A stretch of 64,000 nt of DNA from Mansonella perstans (GCA_037074765.1 JBAMDO010000573.1:372001-436000), one strand, 5' to 3'. Counted from the stretch's first letter, positions 30,701-47,300 are shown. Translations and numbers: made by a program. The notes: a model not told the origin generated them from the sequence alone.

Positions 30701-31471
30701 AGTGCAAAAAAATTAAGAAATAGACCAATATGGGATGGACAGTGCTCTGTTGAATTTTATATAGCCGTTGTATTTCCAGTGCATCAAATGCGTTGATTGA
30801 TAAGGACAAGGAATGTATTCAACTCACCAATGAATTTAAAGCCTTAGAACTGAACTTGTCAGCTAAGAAAGCCGAAAACAACGGTTTGTATTTTTCACTT
30901 TAAAAAATATAGAATATTTCATATATTGCAGAAATGCGTGCTACGAACGGCGGTAGTATTCATATTATTGACATTTAGATGAGTCGAGATATTCTTCTTT
31001 TTGGCTAAATTGTTAGAGTTCTGTTTTAAAATAGATAGCGAAGAATATATTTCATACATTGCTTGTAAGTATTGGTTTCATTTGAATACTTCATCTTCTA
31101 ATGATTATTTTTTATTATATAAAGATAACTTGAACTTGAAACTTCATTACACCTCTTTTTCTAGAGATGGCTGAGAATCTGAGGCAGATACAGAGAAAGC
31201 TGGAAGAGATAACGAATACTAAAGACACTGAACTGAAACATTTGCAAAATCTGGTAATCACTTTTAAAATTTCTCTTCCTTAAGTCTAATGTTTGATTTC
31301 AAGATAAAGAATTTTTCTTCAGCATATGAAAGTGTTTATTATCTTGCGAAAAATTCTCCTAATGCGTTATAGCTGGACGAAAAAGATAAAGAAATGGAAC
31401 ATCTCAACAAGGAGTTGCAAAAGGTTTTGAAGTTTAAAGACCAGATGATGCAGATGATGAACGAGATTTGA
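24747..31471 (+). CDS. CIP2A: CIP2A-like armadillo/coiled-coil protein
   Basis: Exons: 24747-24854, 25203-25362, 25630-25769, 25843-25916, 26099-26198, 26358-~26466, ~26744-26892, 27162-27290, 27379-27582, 27959-28115, 28248-28404, 28741-28840, 28923-29041, 29096-29170, 29283-29427, 29962-30057, 30117-30283, 30507-30620, 30780-30883, 31165-31253 and 31373-31471, about 864 aa (human CIP2A 905). The first about 570 residues are helical armadillo-like repeats; the last about 230 are Lys/Glu-rich coiled coil. Blocks that line up with vertebrate CIP2A are LLAHESRTVV, RNIPQTFRCIFNVLILGD, VYDLLLSFCSIAQLR and DDRLVPFIAYAIADGRTDL. In animals CIP2A restrains PP2A-B56 and works with TOPBP1 on mitotic DNA breaks. 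The coupling of exons 6 and 7 is uncertain: the good donor at 26475 is out of phase. The other family considered, USO1/p115, fits less well. Confidence 0.75.
26638..27007. repeat. Imperfect direct repeats flanking one CIP2A-like exon
   Basis: About 51 bp at 26638-26688 (CACTTTTTTGAATCAGAAAA...) recurs at 26957-27007 with roughly ten differences. The two copies lie in the introns on either side of the exon ending at 26892. Confidence 0.7.
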
Positions 31472-33320
31472 TTCAGTACGTTATAACGCTGGGTGTCTCA
31501 AATTCTTCCTTATGTTATAGAGGCAGAATTTTCCAATTATGTTTATATTAGTCCTTTTTCTAATTTTTTGTATATATTGAAATTTCCGCTATTTTGGTTT
31601 CTATGACTCAGAAATGTATATTTCAACAATGTGACAAAGTGACACTTCTACTTTCTGGGAATCCATTCCTGTTAGGGCATTTTAAAAGTCATATGCATCA
31701 TATGCGACAATGATGCGTTATATAACCGGAAATGCGATTATCATTAAAAATCGTTTTACTATTGTTTGTTACTCGTTTTTTCAAAATATCTTTATATATT
31801 TTCAATTTTACACTTGAAAGCTTTTGTATTGGGTGGTTTTTGAGATATAAATTGATTTCAATGTACAGGAATCTTATATAATGTAAAGTGTGCAGTTTAT
31901 AGTGCAGCTAAAAGATGCATATTCGGCATTCTGTTTTCATTGTGTACTGGTTTTTAATTCCAGAAATTTCATAAGATTTTTAATAAAATATGGAAAGTTT
32001 GGATTGTGCAGAATTTTGCTTAAAGATAGATTGATCCTTTTTATTTCCGTTGAGATAGTGGAGATGTATAACTATTTTCTAACGAAACAATTGCAGAAAC
32101 CTTATGTGAAAAGTAAAAATATTACCTCGAGAATGTATTCAAAAAGAAAAGTGAAGTTAAGAAATCTGATGTAGTCGTCACTGATAATAAGTTCCAGTAA
32201 AAAACATTACAGAATCATTGTGAGATAGTGAATTTTTCTTTGCTAAATTTGATGGATAAATGAGCCTTCCTCTATTTCATGATTAACGGCGTCGATTGAC
32301 GTGAACTATCAAACTATTAAATATTTAGATAGAATTATAACATGTATTCAATAAAACTCAATCTAATGAAGAAATAATTTGAAATATAGAATAACATATA
32401 ATCCAAGATGTTATGAGGCATACTCTGTAAATCAGCAAAATGTATAGGGAAAAAAGTTTATATTAGTTTCTACAAAAAACAGCTATCAAGAAAAGTTTGG
32501 GCATAATGGTTAATTATCACTTCAGTTGAATTTAACTAAATCTTTATCGTATTCTGCGTTGGAATTGATATCACTTCTGAAATGAACTTTTTTCTGCAAG
32601 AGAAAAAAAGTTACATTACTTCCTACAAAAAAAAAAAAAAAAAACAGCTATCATTAATTTATTATCAAAAGTCATCCCATTAATATATGGCAGTCATAAA
32701 AACAAAAACCACAAAAAATCCCATAAATTGCACTTGAACTTAACATTTAATGAAAATATGTTACCATATAATAAGTATCATGCAAAACTACATCCAATTT
32801 AGCTGCATTCAAAATAATTTTTCTTAAAAGAAAAAAAAAACTACAAGTTCAACATCATAACCTTTTGATTAGACTCAAAAAAACTATTTTTTAGACTCCT
32901 TTTTTTGGGTCTAATTTTTGGGTTAAAAAAAAAATATTTTTTTGGGCCTAATCAATTAAAAACTTTTACAGCTCTAGAAATAGCAATAATATTGAATAAA
33001 ACTTAACCTGTTCAGGTCAGATAGAAGTGTTTATTTAATTTGTTCTTTTAAAATTTTGATAGTGCAAGAGTAAACGATTTGAATAGATCGCATATAGGTA
33101 TATTCCTGATATATAAATTGTTTTTATCTATATATTATATATGGAGAGAGAGAGAGAGGAATTTATTGAGTTCCAGCAAATTTACATATTTTTTAAATAA
33201 AAAGCTTGCAGATATGAGTATAAAAGCATAAAACGGTGGAAGGAAATGCAGACAAGGTGGTTATTCTTGTTTGTTATAAATCAAATTTGATAAGTTGGAA
33301 CGAAACGTAAACTGCACTGG
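31472..33320. other. CIP2A-like / kinase intergenic
   Basis: About 1.85 kb of AT-rich sequence with A runs (near 32622-32644) and T/A tracts near 32880-32940. A short GAGAGA run lies at 33145-33157. A TTGCAG at 33206-33211 could be a leader acceptor for the kinase. No gene was recognised. Confidence 0.5.
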
Positions 33321-36141
<2,821 letters not shown>

Positions 36142-37464
36142 CGAGAAATTTTCAAAAATTGCTGAAGTATATATCATGTATTTTAAAAAAGTAAATGATG
36201 TGAATTGAAATTTGGTAAATTTCAGTGAAAAGTAATTTCAGATTTCTTAACAATTGAAAGAAGTATGTGCTGTAGAAGTTGATAAGAAAAACTAATGCAA
36301 GTGGTAAAAGTGTGGAGGCAATAATCTTAAATATATAAAGATTATGAAAAAGAAAAAAGCTCAAAGTGAAAGGAATCAAATTTTTTTTTTTTTTCCTGGC
36401 AAATTTGTTAATTCATTTCTGTCTTTTGCACAGATAACTTCATCACCACTATGTTTTGTTATTATTTATAAAATGATAAGTTATAGAAATTTTGTTCCAC
36501 TTCAATTATTTTACTGATACGTAAAATGAGCTTTTTCAACTCTGTTATAGCTGCTTACTTCAGGGAAGGTCAGCAGGAGTAGATCTGAATCAACAATATG
36601 CTTTTTGGGAATAGTTCAAGTTAAACTAAATGTAATAAGTTACCCTTTTCAACAACCACCTGTTCCTAAAATTGGAAAATTTAAGGACAGCAGTGTATAT
36701 AGGCACATCTGCACAATAGTAGAACATCTTTGTTTCATTTGGTTCTCGTCAAAATCGCACAAAAATTTGATCTGTTCGGAATGTGATCCTATTAGTTTTT
36801 TTCATATCAGGTTCTTGGCGGTATTAGTTGAGGGGTTGAGGTCAGGTCAGGTCAAGTGTCTACATTTCTCTTTTAATATTTAACTATACGTTGGTTGTAA
36901 TGAAGCGTGAATAGATTCCGTCAATTATCGCTGCTTACTCATGCAGACTTGCTCACTTGGACATTTCGTATATGATTAAGTTACCGTTGTGGAGGTGTTC
37001 TTGTTGTTGCACGCACGTGATTGCGTGAATTACTAATATATTATATTACTATCAATTATTAATATTACGTGAATTATTAATACGTGAATTACTAATACAT
37101 GTTTTCGTATGTTTGGCAACAATGATCATCTTCTGTTTTATTTGAGTAAAAGTTATTTTCTGTGTACCTCACTATTGTCAATTTGTTGCTGATCCCTAAT
37201 GAATGCTGTAAAGCACAATGCAACAATTGAATTTAGAATCATTACCATACTAAGTGCTACTGAAGCATTTATTCTGATTTGTTCCACGTAGTGCTATTGG
37301 GTCATTTATGGTAGAACTGCTACCACAGTTCTTGATGTCAATGATTTGATTGCTGTTGCTGTCTGAAATGATTTAGGATATTGAATGCGTAAAAGCTTAT
37401 TACTACTTTCATATTTTTTATTGTAAAATTATTTGCTTTCTATAGGTGACGTAAGTGGATTGTC
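36142..37464. other. Kinase / mtr-4 intergenic
   Basis: About 1.3 kb. Short repeats of CGTGAATTACTAATA occur at 37020-37100. The segment TATAG at 37441-37445 is the likely mtr-4 leader acceptor. No gene was seen. Confidence 0.5.
37434..37445 (+). promoter_or_regulatory. Putative trans-splice acceptor of mtr-4
   Basis: TTGCTTTCTATAG ends 19 nt before the ATG at 37465, which fits an SL-trans-spliced mRNA with a very short 5' leader. Confidence 0.45.
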
Positions 37465-40400
37465 ATGGAAGACGATATGGAATTGTTCGATGTTTTTGCA
37501 GAAAGTAGTAGTTCATTATCACCTGGTAATATCGACAGAGAAGAACTATCCGACATCTCTGTTCAAAAGGTAGAGATAACTCGATCTTCTAAGTTTTTTC
37601 TGCCAAAGATCAGTTCAGTTTAGTTTCAAATTATTAAGGTGTTCAAGTCATATTTTGATAAATGATAAATGTTTTCATTTCGTCACTCTCACCATCACAT
37701 ATATTTGAACTGTCCATTTTAGATGAATAGAAAGAGACAGAAGGAAGCTCGTGAACGGGCTGACCAATTACTGAGACAGTTGGCGACAAGTAGCTCTTCA
37801 AATGTAGATATTAAGATCGCATCCAGCGATGATGATGATGATAATGATGAGCTAGATAACGACGACACAGGTATTTTATTTTCATATGTTTGTTGTGTCA
37901 AAAATTTGGTTAAATTTAATCAAATTCCGCTTCATGTCTAAAATGCTTCTTTAACAGGAGTAACTTGGGGTTTTTTTTTTCTAGGAATCTTGACGAAAAA
38001 GTCGAAAAATACAACTACTGCAGAGGAGCTTCCCGGTTTAGCTTCCCATCCACGAAACAATATCAAAACTGTGGAAAGTGAAGGAAACTGTTCACATGAA
38101 GTAGTTTCACAACATTTTAAAGTATTGAATTACATGATATTTTTTCCTCACTCAACCATTTTTTCAGGTTGTTTTGCCACCAAATATGGAATATGTATCA
38201 TTGAAGCCACGTACTACAGCTCCAGCAAAGATGTATGAATTCCAGCTGGATGCGTTTCAAAGGGAAGCAATCACTTGTATTGATAATAGTCATTCTGTTC
38301 TTGTATCGGCCCATACTTCTGCTGGGAAAACTGTTGTTGCACTGTAAGTTTTTTAAAGTTATACTGGTGCATGTCAGTACTCATAAATTTTAGAAAGCAA
38401 GATTTATAGAAATCAATTTTTTCTTTCAAACTTTCTATATTAAGCAAGGTTCTTTAGTTTTTTTCTGTTGCATGATAATTTAGAGAAGTTAGGAAATTGA
38501 GATGTTAAAAGATATATTGTACAGATGTGAAAACGATATTAAGTAATATACAAAGTGAACTAAATTATAACATTTAGGTACGCAATAGCTATGTCTCTAC
38601 GTGATAAGCAGCGCGTTATATATACTTCACCCATCAAAGCCTTGTCTAATCAGAAATATCGAGAATTGGAAGAAGAATTTGGTGTAAGTTTTTCGTGTTA
38701 TTTTATACCTATAGAATTTGGTGTAAGTTTTTCGTGTTATTTTATACCTATTTTTTCATTTTTTTTCAAATAATTTTAGGATGTAGGTTTGATGACTGGA
38801 GACAATACACTAAATCCGGATGCTTCTTGCATTGTCATGACGACAGAAATTCTGCGATCGATGTTATATCGTGGTTCGGAGATTATGAGGGAAGTTGGAT
38901 GGGTCATTTTTGATGAAATTCACTATATGCGCGATAAAGGTTTATAATTTTAGAAATCTTGTTTTAACCTTTATATATTTCTGTCAGAAATGAGGACATC
39001 GTAGTACAAAAGAAAATAACAGGGTCAAGTTAGCAATTGTAAAATCTGGACAAGAGCTTAAAAATTGCCTTTTAAAGAATTGTTAATGATGTTTATTTTA
39101 TAGAACGTGGTGTTGTATGGGAAGAAACAATTATTTTGCTACCTGATACTGTACACTATGTTTTTCTTTCCGCTACGATCCCGAATGCAAGGCAGTTTGC
39201 GGGTCAGTTTTGTTAACAGTGGAATGTTGAAAAGAACAAACCATATATTACAACAATATATAACATACCATATATTGTTTTAATGATGTTCATGGACTTA
39301 TACTGCTTTTTTTCTTGTATTGTTTTCATATTATATTATATTAACTACCGTCCAGTGCCTATTGTATGTAAATGATTTTGTAGACTGGGTAGTTTACCTT
39401 CACGACCAGCCGGTCCATGTCATATATACCGATTACCGTCCAGTACCTTTACAACATTTCATATATCCAGCCGGTGGTTCAGGCCTATATGAAGTTGTAA
39501 ATATGCAAGTAAGTTTAGTTTTGAAAAATACTCTTTTTTTTTCGCTCATTTATATGCTTCAGAAATTTGCCGCCTTTTTTTTAATGGATCCTAGTTATAA
39601 AATAACCAGCTATTTGTTTGCATTTTATATTACATTTTTTTATGCTAATGTAATGATTTTTGTCATCTGCTAAAAAATATATTAGGGAGTTTTTCGAGAG
39701 GATAAATTTACTGAAGCAATGAATGCTTTATCACATGTGGGAGATGTAGGGCAGAGTGGAATCAACAGAGGGAAGAAAGGCGGAACATCAGGTAATCTTG
39801 TGATTAGTACCATTTATACTAATAATTTTATCTTGCTATACTTTAAAGTTATCTTTTTTGATTGTTGGTATTATAATTTTTCATTTGTTTTTAACTCCCT
39901 AATATTGTTTCCAGATGAAAGCAAGGTTGAAAGAGTAGTATTACTTACTTTTTGCCGTTATATTTTTATGTTTTCCAAAATTTTTTTTGTTCAACAGCAA
40001 CAAGTTTTTGTTAAAATTTACCGGGGTTAGAAAAAATTTATAGGAAGGCGCTGCTTGAAAATAAAGTTATACTGTACCAAGCTGAACAATAGAAATAACA
40101 TCTTTAATTTCCTGAAACATCAATTCTGTTAAAGAATTCTGTTAAATTGTATTTTAAAATTGATTCATGTTTTCATTTATTCAGGTGCTCCTCATGTAGT
40201 TAATATTATACGTACGCTTAAGGAGCGTGATATGATTCCAGTGATCATTTTCTCATTCAGCCGAAAAGAGTGTGAAGCATATGCAACGCAAATGACGAAT
40301 TTGGATTTCAATACAGGTAAATATTCTTTCCTTTTCTTTTGAAGAGATTTCAGCTTTAGTATACCAGCAACATTTGCAGAATTTTTTAGATGATGAGAAA

Positions 40401-43400
40401 GCAAAGGTTAAAGAAATATTTGTCAATGCAATCAGTTTATTATCCGACGAAGATAGCAAATTACCTGAAATTGGACGAGTATTACCACTGCTTTTACGTG
40501 GTATTGGAGTACATCATTCGGGTCTATTGCCAATCGTTAAGGAAGTGATCGAGATTTTATTTGGAGAGGGTTTGATCAAAGTAAGTAGTTTGGAATTAGG
40601 AGTTAACTTTTGCTGAGTTTACTGAAATCTGCTATATAAATAAAACATAAGCTATGGTGTATACGAACGAAAGCATTTTGCAGACTTTGTTTGCCACTGA
40701 AACGTTTTCCATGGGTCTAAATATGCCTGCCCGGACGGTGTTGTTTACATCGGCAAGAAAATTCGATGGGAAAGATTATCGGTTTGTTCTAGGAACTATT
40801 TTTATTTGCTCTCTATTTGCTGTGTTTTGTGCTTTGCAAGTATTTGTCAATGAAATTAGTAGCATGGTACGTGCATTGCGTCTTTGGAATCGTGAATCGT
40901 TTGTTTGAACATTTATTCAAAGTACTGTTTTTGGTTATTTACGGTGGTTAATAACTTCTGCATAAGTTACTACGCAAATACAACTGACTAATTCGTCTTG
41001 ATATCAGGTGAATATAGCTGAAGTTTTTAATGTTTTTTCTCTTATTCAATTTCGTTGAAATTCAATGTTTTCAGATGGATTACATCGGGTGAATATATCC
41101 AAATGAGTGGGCGAGCTGGACGTCGAGGTAAAGACGACCGGGGCCTTGTGATACTAATGGTTGATCAGCAAATGGGACAGGATGTGGCTAAGCAAATCAT
41201 TAAGGGTTATTAATTCTTCGTGAAGAAGTTTCTGCATCCTATTTTGGAATTTAATGCAAACTTTTTATCATCGATCTCCTTTTTAGGTGCGCCAGATCCG
41301 CTTAACTCGCAGTTTCGTTTAACCTATAATATGGTTCTGAATTTGCTTCGAGTTGAAGGAATTAATCCGGAATTTATGCTGGAGAATTCATTTTATCAGT
41401 TCCAGAATTATGATGCCTTGCCACAGCTCTACGGAAGTTTGTTACATTAGTTGTTATTGAATTGGATAATAAATTTCTTCAGTTTGGATTTACTGATGAC
41501 ATCATTAATTTGGCAGATGTGGAACGAAAGAAAGAAGAGCTTGCTGCTTGTAAAATAGACAGAGAAATGGAAATATCAGGTTATTATGAAATGGAAAAGC
41601 AGATCGATTTATTGAAAGAAGCTGTAAAAGAGGTCGTCACGAAGCCAAAACATCTTGTACCTTTCCTGCAAGCTGGGCGTTTGCTTCATGTTTGTTTTTC
41701 CTTTTTAAATTTTGTCTTTTTTTGTCTTTACTTTAGCTTGGATTTAGTCCTGATATTGTTATATATTTTTTACTTCCAATTTTAGTTGTTAAATGTTTAT
41801 CAAATCATGATATAGACTTTCAGATTGTTTCAAGCAGTAAAGATTTTGGTTGGGTGGCTCTGTTGGACTTTCACAAAAAAGCAAATCCGGTTGATCCTCT
41901 TGGCTTGGACCTGATGTACGTATTAGATGTTTTAATGTTACTCTCTGCAGAAAGTGCGAGAAATGTGTCAGATATTGCACAGTTGCGACCACCTAATGCG
42001 GATGAAAAGGGAATTGCAGAGGTCATTATTTGATTTTATCAATTTCTAGTTGTTCAAGAAAGATATCGAATAAAGTCAGAACTGCTTTTTTAACTTCTGA
42101 AAATGAATTCAAATGCTTTTTAGGTTGTATCCGTTGCAATTAGTTGTGTATCTGAAATAAGTGCAGTACGCGTAAAATTACCGCAGAATTTGAAAACATA
42201 CGAGGGAAAACAAAGTGCTGGTCGCGTTATAAAAGTAATTGTTTTATAATCATGATTCTAAATGAATATATTCCAGTCGTCATTGTTCTATCGATGTTTT
42301 TCTGTATTTGCGATGTTTCAGGAAGTTTTGAAAAGATTCGACGGCATTATGCCTTTGCTTGATCCTCTAAACGACATGAAAATAAATGATTCAGTGCTGC
42401 AGGAAAATATTGTTAAATTGCAAGCACTGGAAAAACGAAAGGATAACCACCCTTTAAGGTACATTTGCTTTCAGAATGATGCTTGTGGTTTTTTAACTAA
42501 TGGAACCAATTTAGGGCAAGCAGTAAATTTGATGAAATCTACAAGCAGTATGAAAAGAAGCTAGAATTGGAAGCGGAACTGAAAGTGGCAAAAAGTGAGC
42601 TAAAGAAAGCGCAAAGTTTACTACAACTGGATGAGCTGAAATGTCGCAAGCGTGTGCTCCGAAGACTGCAGTATTGTGATGAGAATGATGTTATTACACA
42701 AAAGGTTAGGGATGTGATTAGTGGTGAAAGTTGTGTAGATTTTAAGAAAATACCAAAGTTTCGAATTTAAATAGTTCCAAATATATTACTGTATATTTTA
42801 CATCCATTTAATTTGGAATGATTTAATTAGGTGAACTTCAAATCATGATTTTTGCTTCATATCAAAGCTGTTCCAGATGAGATATTTGCTTACATTTCAG
42901 GGGCGTGTCTCGTGTGAAGTTAGTGCTGCAGATGAATTGATGTTAACGGAGATGATGTTTGGTGGCATATTTAACGACCTTGCTACTTCGCATTTAGCAG
43001 CTTTGCTCTCATGTTTTGTATTTGAAGAAAAAGCAGGCGGAACAAAATTGGCGGATGATCTCAGTGGATGTTTGAGAGCAATGCAAGTAGGTTATTTTAT
43101 TATTATTATTTTTTTTTATTAACATCAATTATTACTTTAATCTGCTTTCATTCAAGCAGGCCAATTTCAGTTTTTCATTGAAATTAAAAATAGGGCTTGT
43201 GCCATTTCCTCTGCTGTGTCGCATTGGATTCTTATTTTTTAATTTCGAAAGGAATTTTTGATAGGCGGATGCAATTATTTTTTTTTGATATGTAGATTTA
43301 TCATCGCAAGAATAACATACGGTTTAATAGCAACTTTTCGTTTCTTTGTCACTTATTGTATGAGGTTTCGAATGTTCCAATGTTTGTTTGATTTCTGTGG

Positions 43401-44359
43401 CTATACTGGGTAACGTTACTTCAGTTTTTTGGTTTTGAATTTTGAATCGTTCTAGGAGTACGCCAGGCGCATTGCAAGAGTGACAAAGGAATCAAAACTT
43501 GAGATTGATGAAGAAAAATATGTGGAATCTTTTAAGCCGCATTTAATGGATGTAGTCCATGCATGGTGTAATGGTGCTTCTTTCGCTGAAATTTTAAAAA
43601 AAACGGATGTTTTTGAAGGTATTAATAACTGATCTTTTTTTGTATTAGTGTGTTCACTATGCTGCATTTGCATGCGTTCTATATGTATTAATGGTTTCTA
43701 ATCGGTAGTTTCGAAAACTGTGATATGATCCGCGATTACATGGCGAATAATAGAGCCTGTTTTTTTCTAAACTAAAATATTGAAAGTTTTGGATATGTCT
43801 TATTATCAAATTAACGGAAATTATTATTTTTGAGCTTTATATTCTCTGCTGCAAATTAAAAAGCTGAAGTTGTTCTTAGTAAAAAATTTACTCAAATTAG
43901 TGCTGTGTTGTTTTGTGTATGTATGCGTTTGTGTGTGTGTGTGTGTGTGTGTGCGTATGTGTGTGTATGTATGTGTGTATGTGTGTATGCGTGTATGTGT
44001 ATGAAATTTTTATGAATGTGTATGTATGTACATATTATCTATGTATGAGAATAGATTAGAATAGGTAATAGATTAAGAAAGAATAGATTACTTATATTTG
44101 TTGGTCATTTCATATTTAAATGCTAAGGACAGTTACGTTCAGTGGTTACTGAAGCTCCTGTTTTTTTCTCTTTATTTTGCTCTCTTTTTATCAATTTGCA
44201 GGTTCAATAATTCGTTGTATGCGACGTTTAGAAGAATTGCTGCGTGAAATGGTGGGTGCTTCAAAAGCGATCGGAAATGCAGATCTGGAAGCACGTTTTG
44301 AAGAAGCACGAGTGCTTATGAAACGTGATATTGTTTTTACTGCATCATTATACCTATAA
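37465..44359 (+). CDS. mtr-4: Exosome RNA helicase MTR4 (SKIV2L2/MTREX)
   Basis: Twenty-two exons, all GT/AG and in phase: 37465-37569, 37723-37870, 37985-38100, 38168-38343, 38578-38683, 38780-38939, 39104-39202, 39384-39508, 39686-39791, 40185-40316, 40390-40580, 40684-40781, 41075-41205, 41287-41436, 41517-41689, 41824-42021, 42124-42234, 42322-42458, 42515-42704, 42901-43086, 43456-43618 and 44202-44359. The product is about 1052 aa (human 1042). It is a nuclear 3'-5' DExH helicase that feeds RNA to the exosome. Motifs: an acidic N-terminus, SAHTSAGKT (about 170-178), [25 protein letters not shown] (262-265), [21 protein letters not shown], and [10 protein letters not shown] (530-539). 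The arch/KOW insert follows. The C-terminal DSHCT domain runs through [23 protein letters not shown] and [15 protein letters not shown] to [12 protein letters not shown] 39-bp in-frame duplication covers the exon 5 donor. Confidence 0.96.
38674..38751 (+). repeat. 39-bp tandem duplication across an mtr-4 splice donor
   Basis: GAATTTGGTGTAAGTTTTTC... is present twice back to back, with units near 38674-38712 and 38713-38751. Each copy has the same exon end and GTAAGT donor (exon end 38683 or 38722). Use of the second donor would keep frame and add 13 residues. Confidence 0.95.
43918..44034. repeat. TG/TGTA microsatellite in the last mtr-4 intron
   Basis: An imperfect GT-rich tract of GTGTGTGT, GTATGTGT and GTATGC units lies in the intron between the last two mtr-4 exons. 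Confidence 0.9.
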
Positions 44360-47300
44360 TGAAACGATTATTTTCCCTAAAGATTATGTGTAAACTGCCT
44401 CATTCCATAATTACATGTTAAATAGATTGCTCAGAATGATGTTATTTCCTTCCATATGATTGGAAGCATGTATTTTGTAAGGGGTCATCATTTGAGAAAC
44501 AAATTCTGAAATAATTTTAAATCAATTTCTGCAGTTTCTAATCTGATCTCATTGTTATTGGAAGTGTCTCTCTGCACCTATTGTCTCCTAGACTTTGAGA
44601 AGATAAAAAGAATTATTTGACGATTGGAGAGTTCATTGTTTTATGTATCTTCATTTGCTGTCAATTTTAATCAATCTGGCGCCATTGGTTTGCAGAAGAA
44701 AATGATGATTCGAAGATATCTGGCGTATAGTTTTTCATTTTATTTATTGCAGTCTTCAGAAGATGAGAGGGTGTTGTTGTTATTTGTGTTGTGTCTGATT
44801 TTATTTGTTGGGTTTTCTACTTTTTTGTTAAAATAAATTAAATTCCCGTAGAATCTGTCATACAAAACAAAGTGTGGAATAAGGTTACTGTTTGAGTTTC
44901 GTACTAATGCATGGGTAGAGCGGAGAAACTGTCAGTCGAAGAGGTTTCTACGTTAGGTCCTAGTGCTTAATTGGAATTTAAAGTTTTCGGATCTCCATCC
45001 TACCATACTTGACATTGTAGAAATTGTGCGGGAGATTTTTATTGTTCTAAGGATTTTTGTGCTATTGTTCCTTGCTAAAGTACTCGGAAACAGTTTCATC
45101 TGCTTTATTTGAGCCTTCTTCGATGTTTAAAATAGCAAATTCACTAGATAATTTCTTTCACTAATATTTTCATTATTAAAATAATTTCTGCGTGTTGATC
45201 GTGCACCTTTTCCATACAGTGTCAATCGTAGAATTTTTATGGATTTGATCCTGCATATAATTTTTATATCTTATTTAAATTCTAATTTTTATAAAATAAT
45301 TTTTATTCTCCTTAATTTATTTGTAATACTTTATAAGACGCACTTCATACTAGGCAAATATTTCAAACTTATTTCTTATTTTATTGAAATATTCTTTCGA
45401 TTTCTTCCTTGAAAACTAATTGTGCAGATTCGGTCTGTTAGCTGACTTTTCGTTAATGAGATCTCATTCCATGCTGAAAGACTCGGATTTTCCATTGTGA
45501 TTATTGAATTGATTGATTTATTAAGTTCTTATTTAAATCTAAATTTCTTATGCAAAAAATCTATAAAATTTATGGGTTTTTATTTAAGGTCATAAAAAAA
45601 TTTATTTTTGAATTTTTTTTTCTTGAAAATTTTAGGTATTTTCAGCAAATTTGATTGATGGCGAGATTATAGGCTTTTTTTTTTATGGAGGCACACAAAT
45701 TACGCTGATGAATTAACGGGAATGTGATGATGGCTATTAAATTACTGGCATACTAATAGGATCACAATATCAAACAGTTAATATCGGTTATATCCAACTT
45801 TCCAGAATGCACTGCTAGTGAAAATCTGAATTATTTGCTAATTCTTTGAAACTCTATCAAAATGCTTTCATAATTTCTAATCGATTCAGATAAAGTATCC
45901 GAGGATAGCACATTGATCGTTTCTTTCGTTGGAGTTAATAGAATTTATAATTTATATGAAATTAAATTTCCGTGAATTGCATTGATTTATGGTAGTTTCA
46001 TGAATTTATTGAATGTGAATTCTGGATTTAGTAGATGCATAATTATATTTAAGTAAAGTGCTAGAACTTCGTGTTATTTTTGAAAGTGGAATTGACTTTA
46101 TAAATCGAATTTGATTTCAAGATTTTCTATTTCAATCATCACAAAACATCCAAAAATCCATTGTGGAAATCGGCATGAACCTTCAAAAAATACCCATAAA
46201 GATGATCGATAAGTGGTAAGGGTAAAAGTTTTGAAAATCTTCGGTGACAAATAGAAGTATTGTTGGTGTTGTTTTTGTTGTTGTTGGCGTCTATTAGTCT
46301 GCTTCGATGCGCTTATTGTGCAATAAACCTTGACGATTAAGGGGCGATAGATTCGTTACTTTTCACTGAACGTTCCGTATAAAGAAGATTTCTAAAAAAA
46401 GACACCGTAACAATGTGTTGTCTTTGACTATTGTTTACGATGACAAATGCATTTACACTTTTATTTCCAAAATATGTTTCTGATCATCATATGTTTATCG
46501 CTGACAATCTTGCACCGATCCCAATCTTTCCCCAAAATGTTGATCTTTCTCAAATATCTTTTCTATTATTTATTTTTTAGTAGTGCGAATTTAGTTTTCT
46601 ATTTCACTGAAGCACAGTCAGTAATGCCAATACAATGTAACAAAGAGTGATCAAATGATCAAATCTCTATTAATTGTCCTAATTTTAAAATTCACTACAC
46701 CATTACAAAAAAGAATCAGTTCAAGTTTAGTTGCTTATTCTTAATTACCTAGTGAAAGTATTACTGAGTTAAATAATTGTGGATCATATGCAATTTCAGT
46801 TTTATATGATAGTGCCTTATTAATTTGTTAAGATAAAAACTAAAGATGATGCTTTAAAATTAAATTTATTGCAAATTATCAGTTGTATTATTCGTATCAC
46901 AGAACAGAAGAGGAAACGAGTCTTAGCTAGAAGATAAAAACGCCTTTTTTTGCTCTTTATTTTTTCATTTTTCAAACTAAGTCTTGAAAATAGTGAAATA
47001 AAGTTTCATGTATAACTTTCAAGGAATTTTTGAACGTATAAGTACGAGGAAGGAATATCATTCTTAGCATTACTTATCAGTTATCACTTCAATGCCAGCA
47101 ATTCCATCTATCAGTTACAAAGATATGTAAGTTAAAGTGAAATCATTGATTGTGTGACTGTTTCAAAGAAAGCAATTTGCAATTGAAAATTTTATCGTTG
47201 TTTATTTCTGTCTATAAAATCTTACAATTTTTTTCACATTTCTTGCATTAGTTATTATTAAAAATGATTTAAAAAGAAAGACATTATAATTTGAGAAGGC

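Noticed and set aside
31890..32174. A 94-residue plus-strand frame after the CIP2A-like gene
   Set aside because: Hydrophobic/Lys-rich composition typical of AT-rich noncoding DNA, with no family resemblance or splice context.
43918..44034. The GT-rich tract as a regulatory element
   Set aside because: It is simple microsatellite sequence within an intron, with nothing beyond that to support a function.
46447..46650. A 67-residue frame resembling a secreted peptide with an N-terminal hydrophobic stretch
   Set aside because: Hydrophobic throughout, without cysteine pattern or splice/leader signals; expected by chance in AT-rich DNA.
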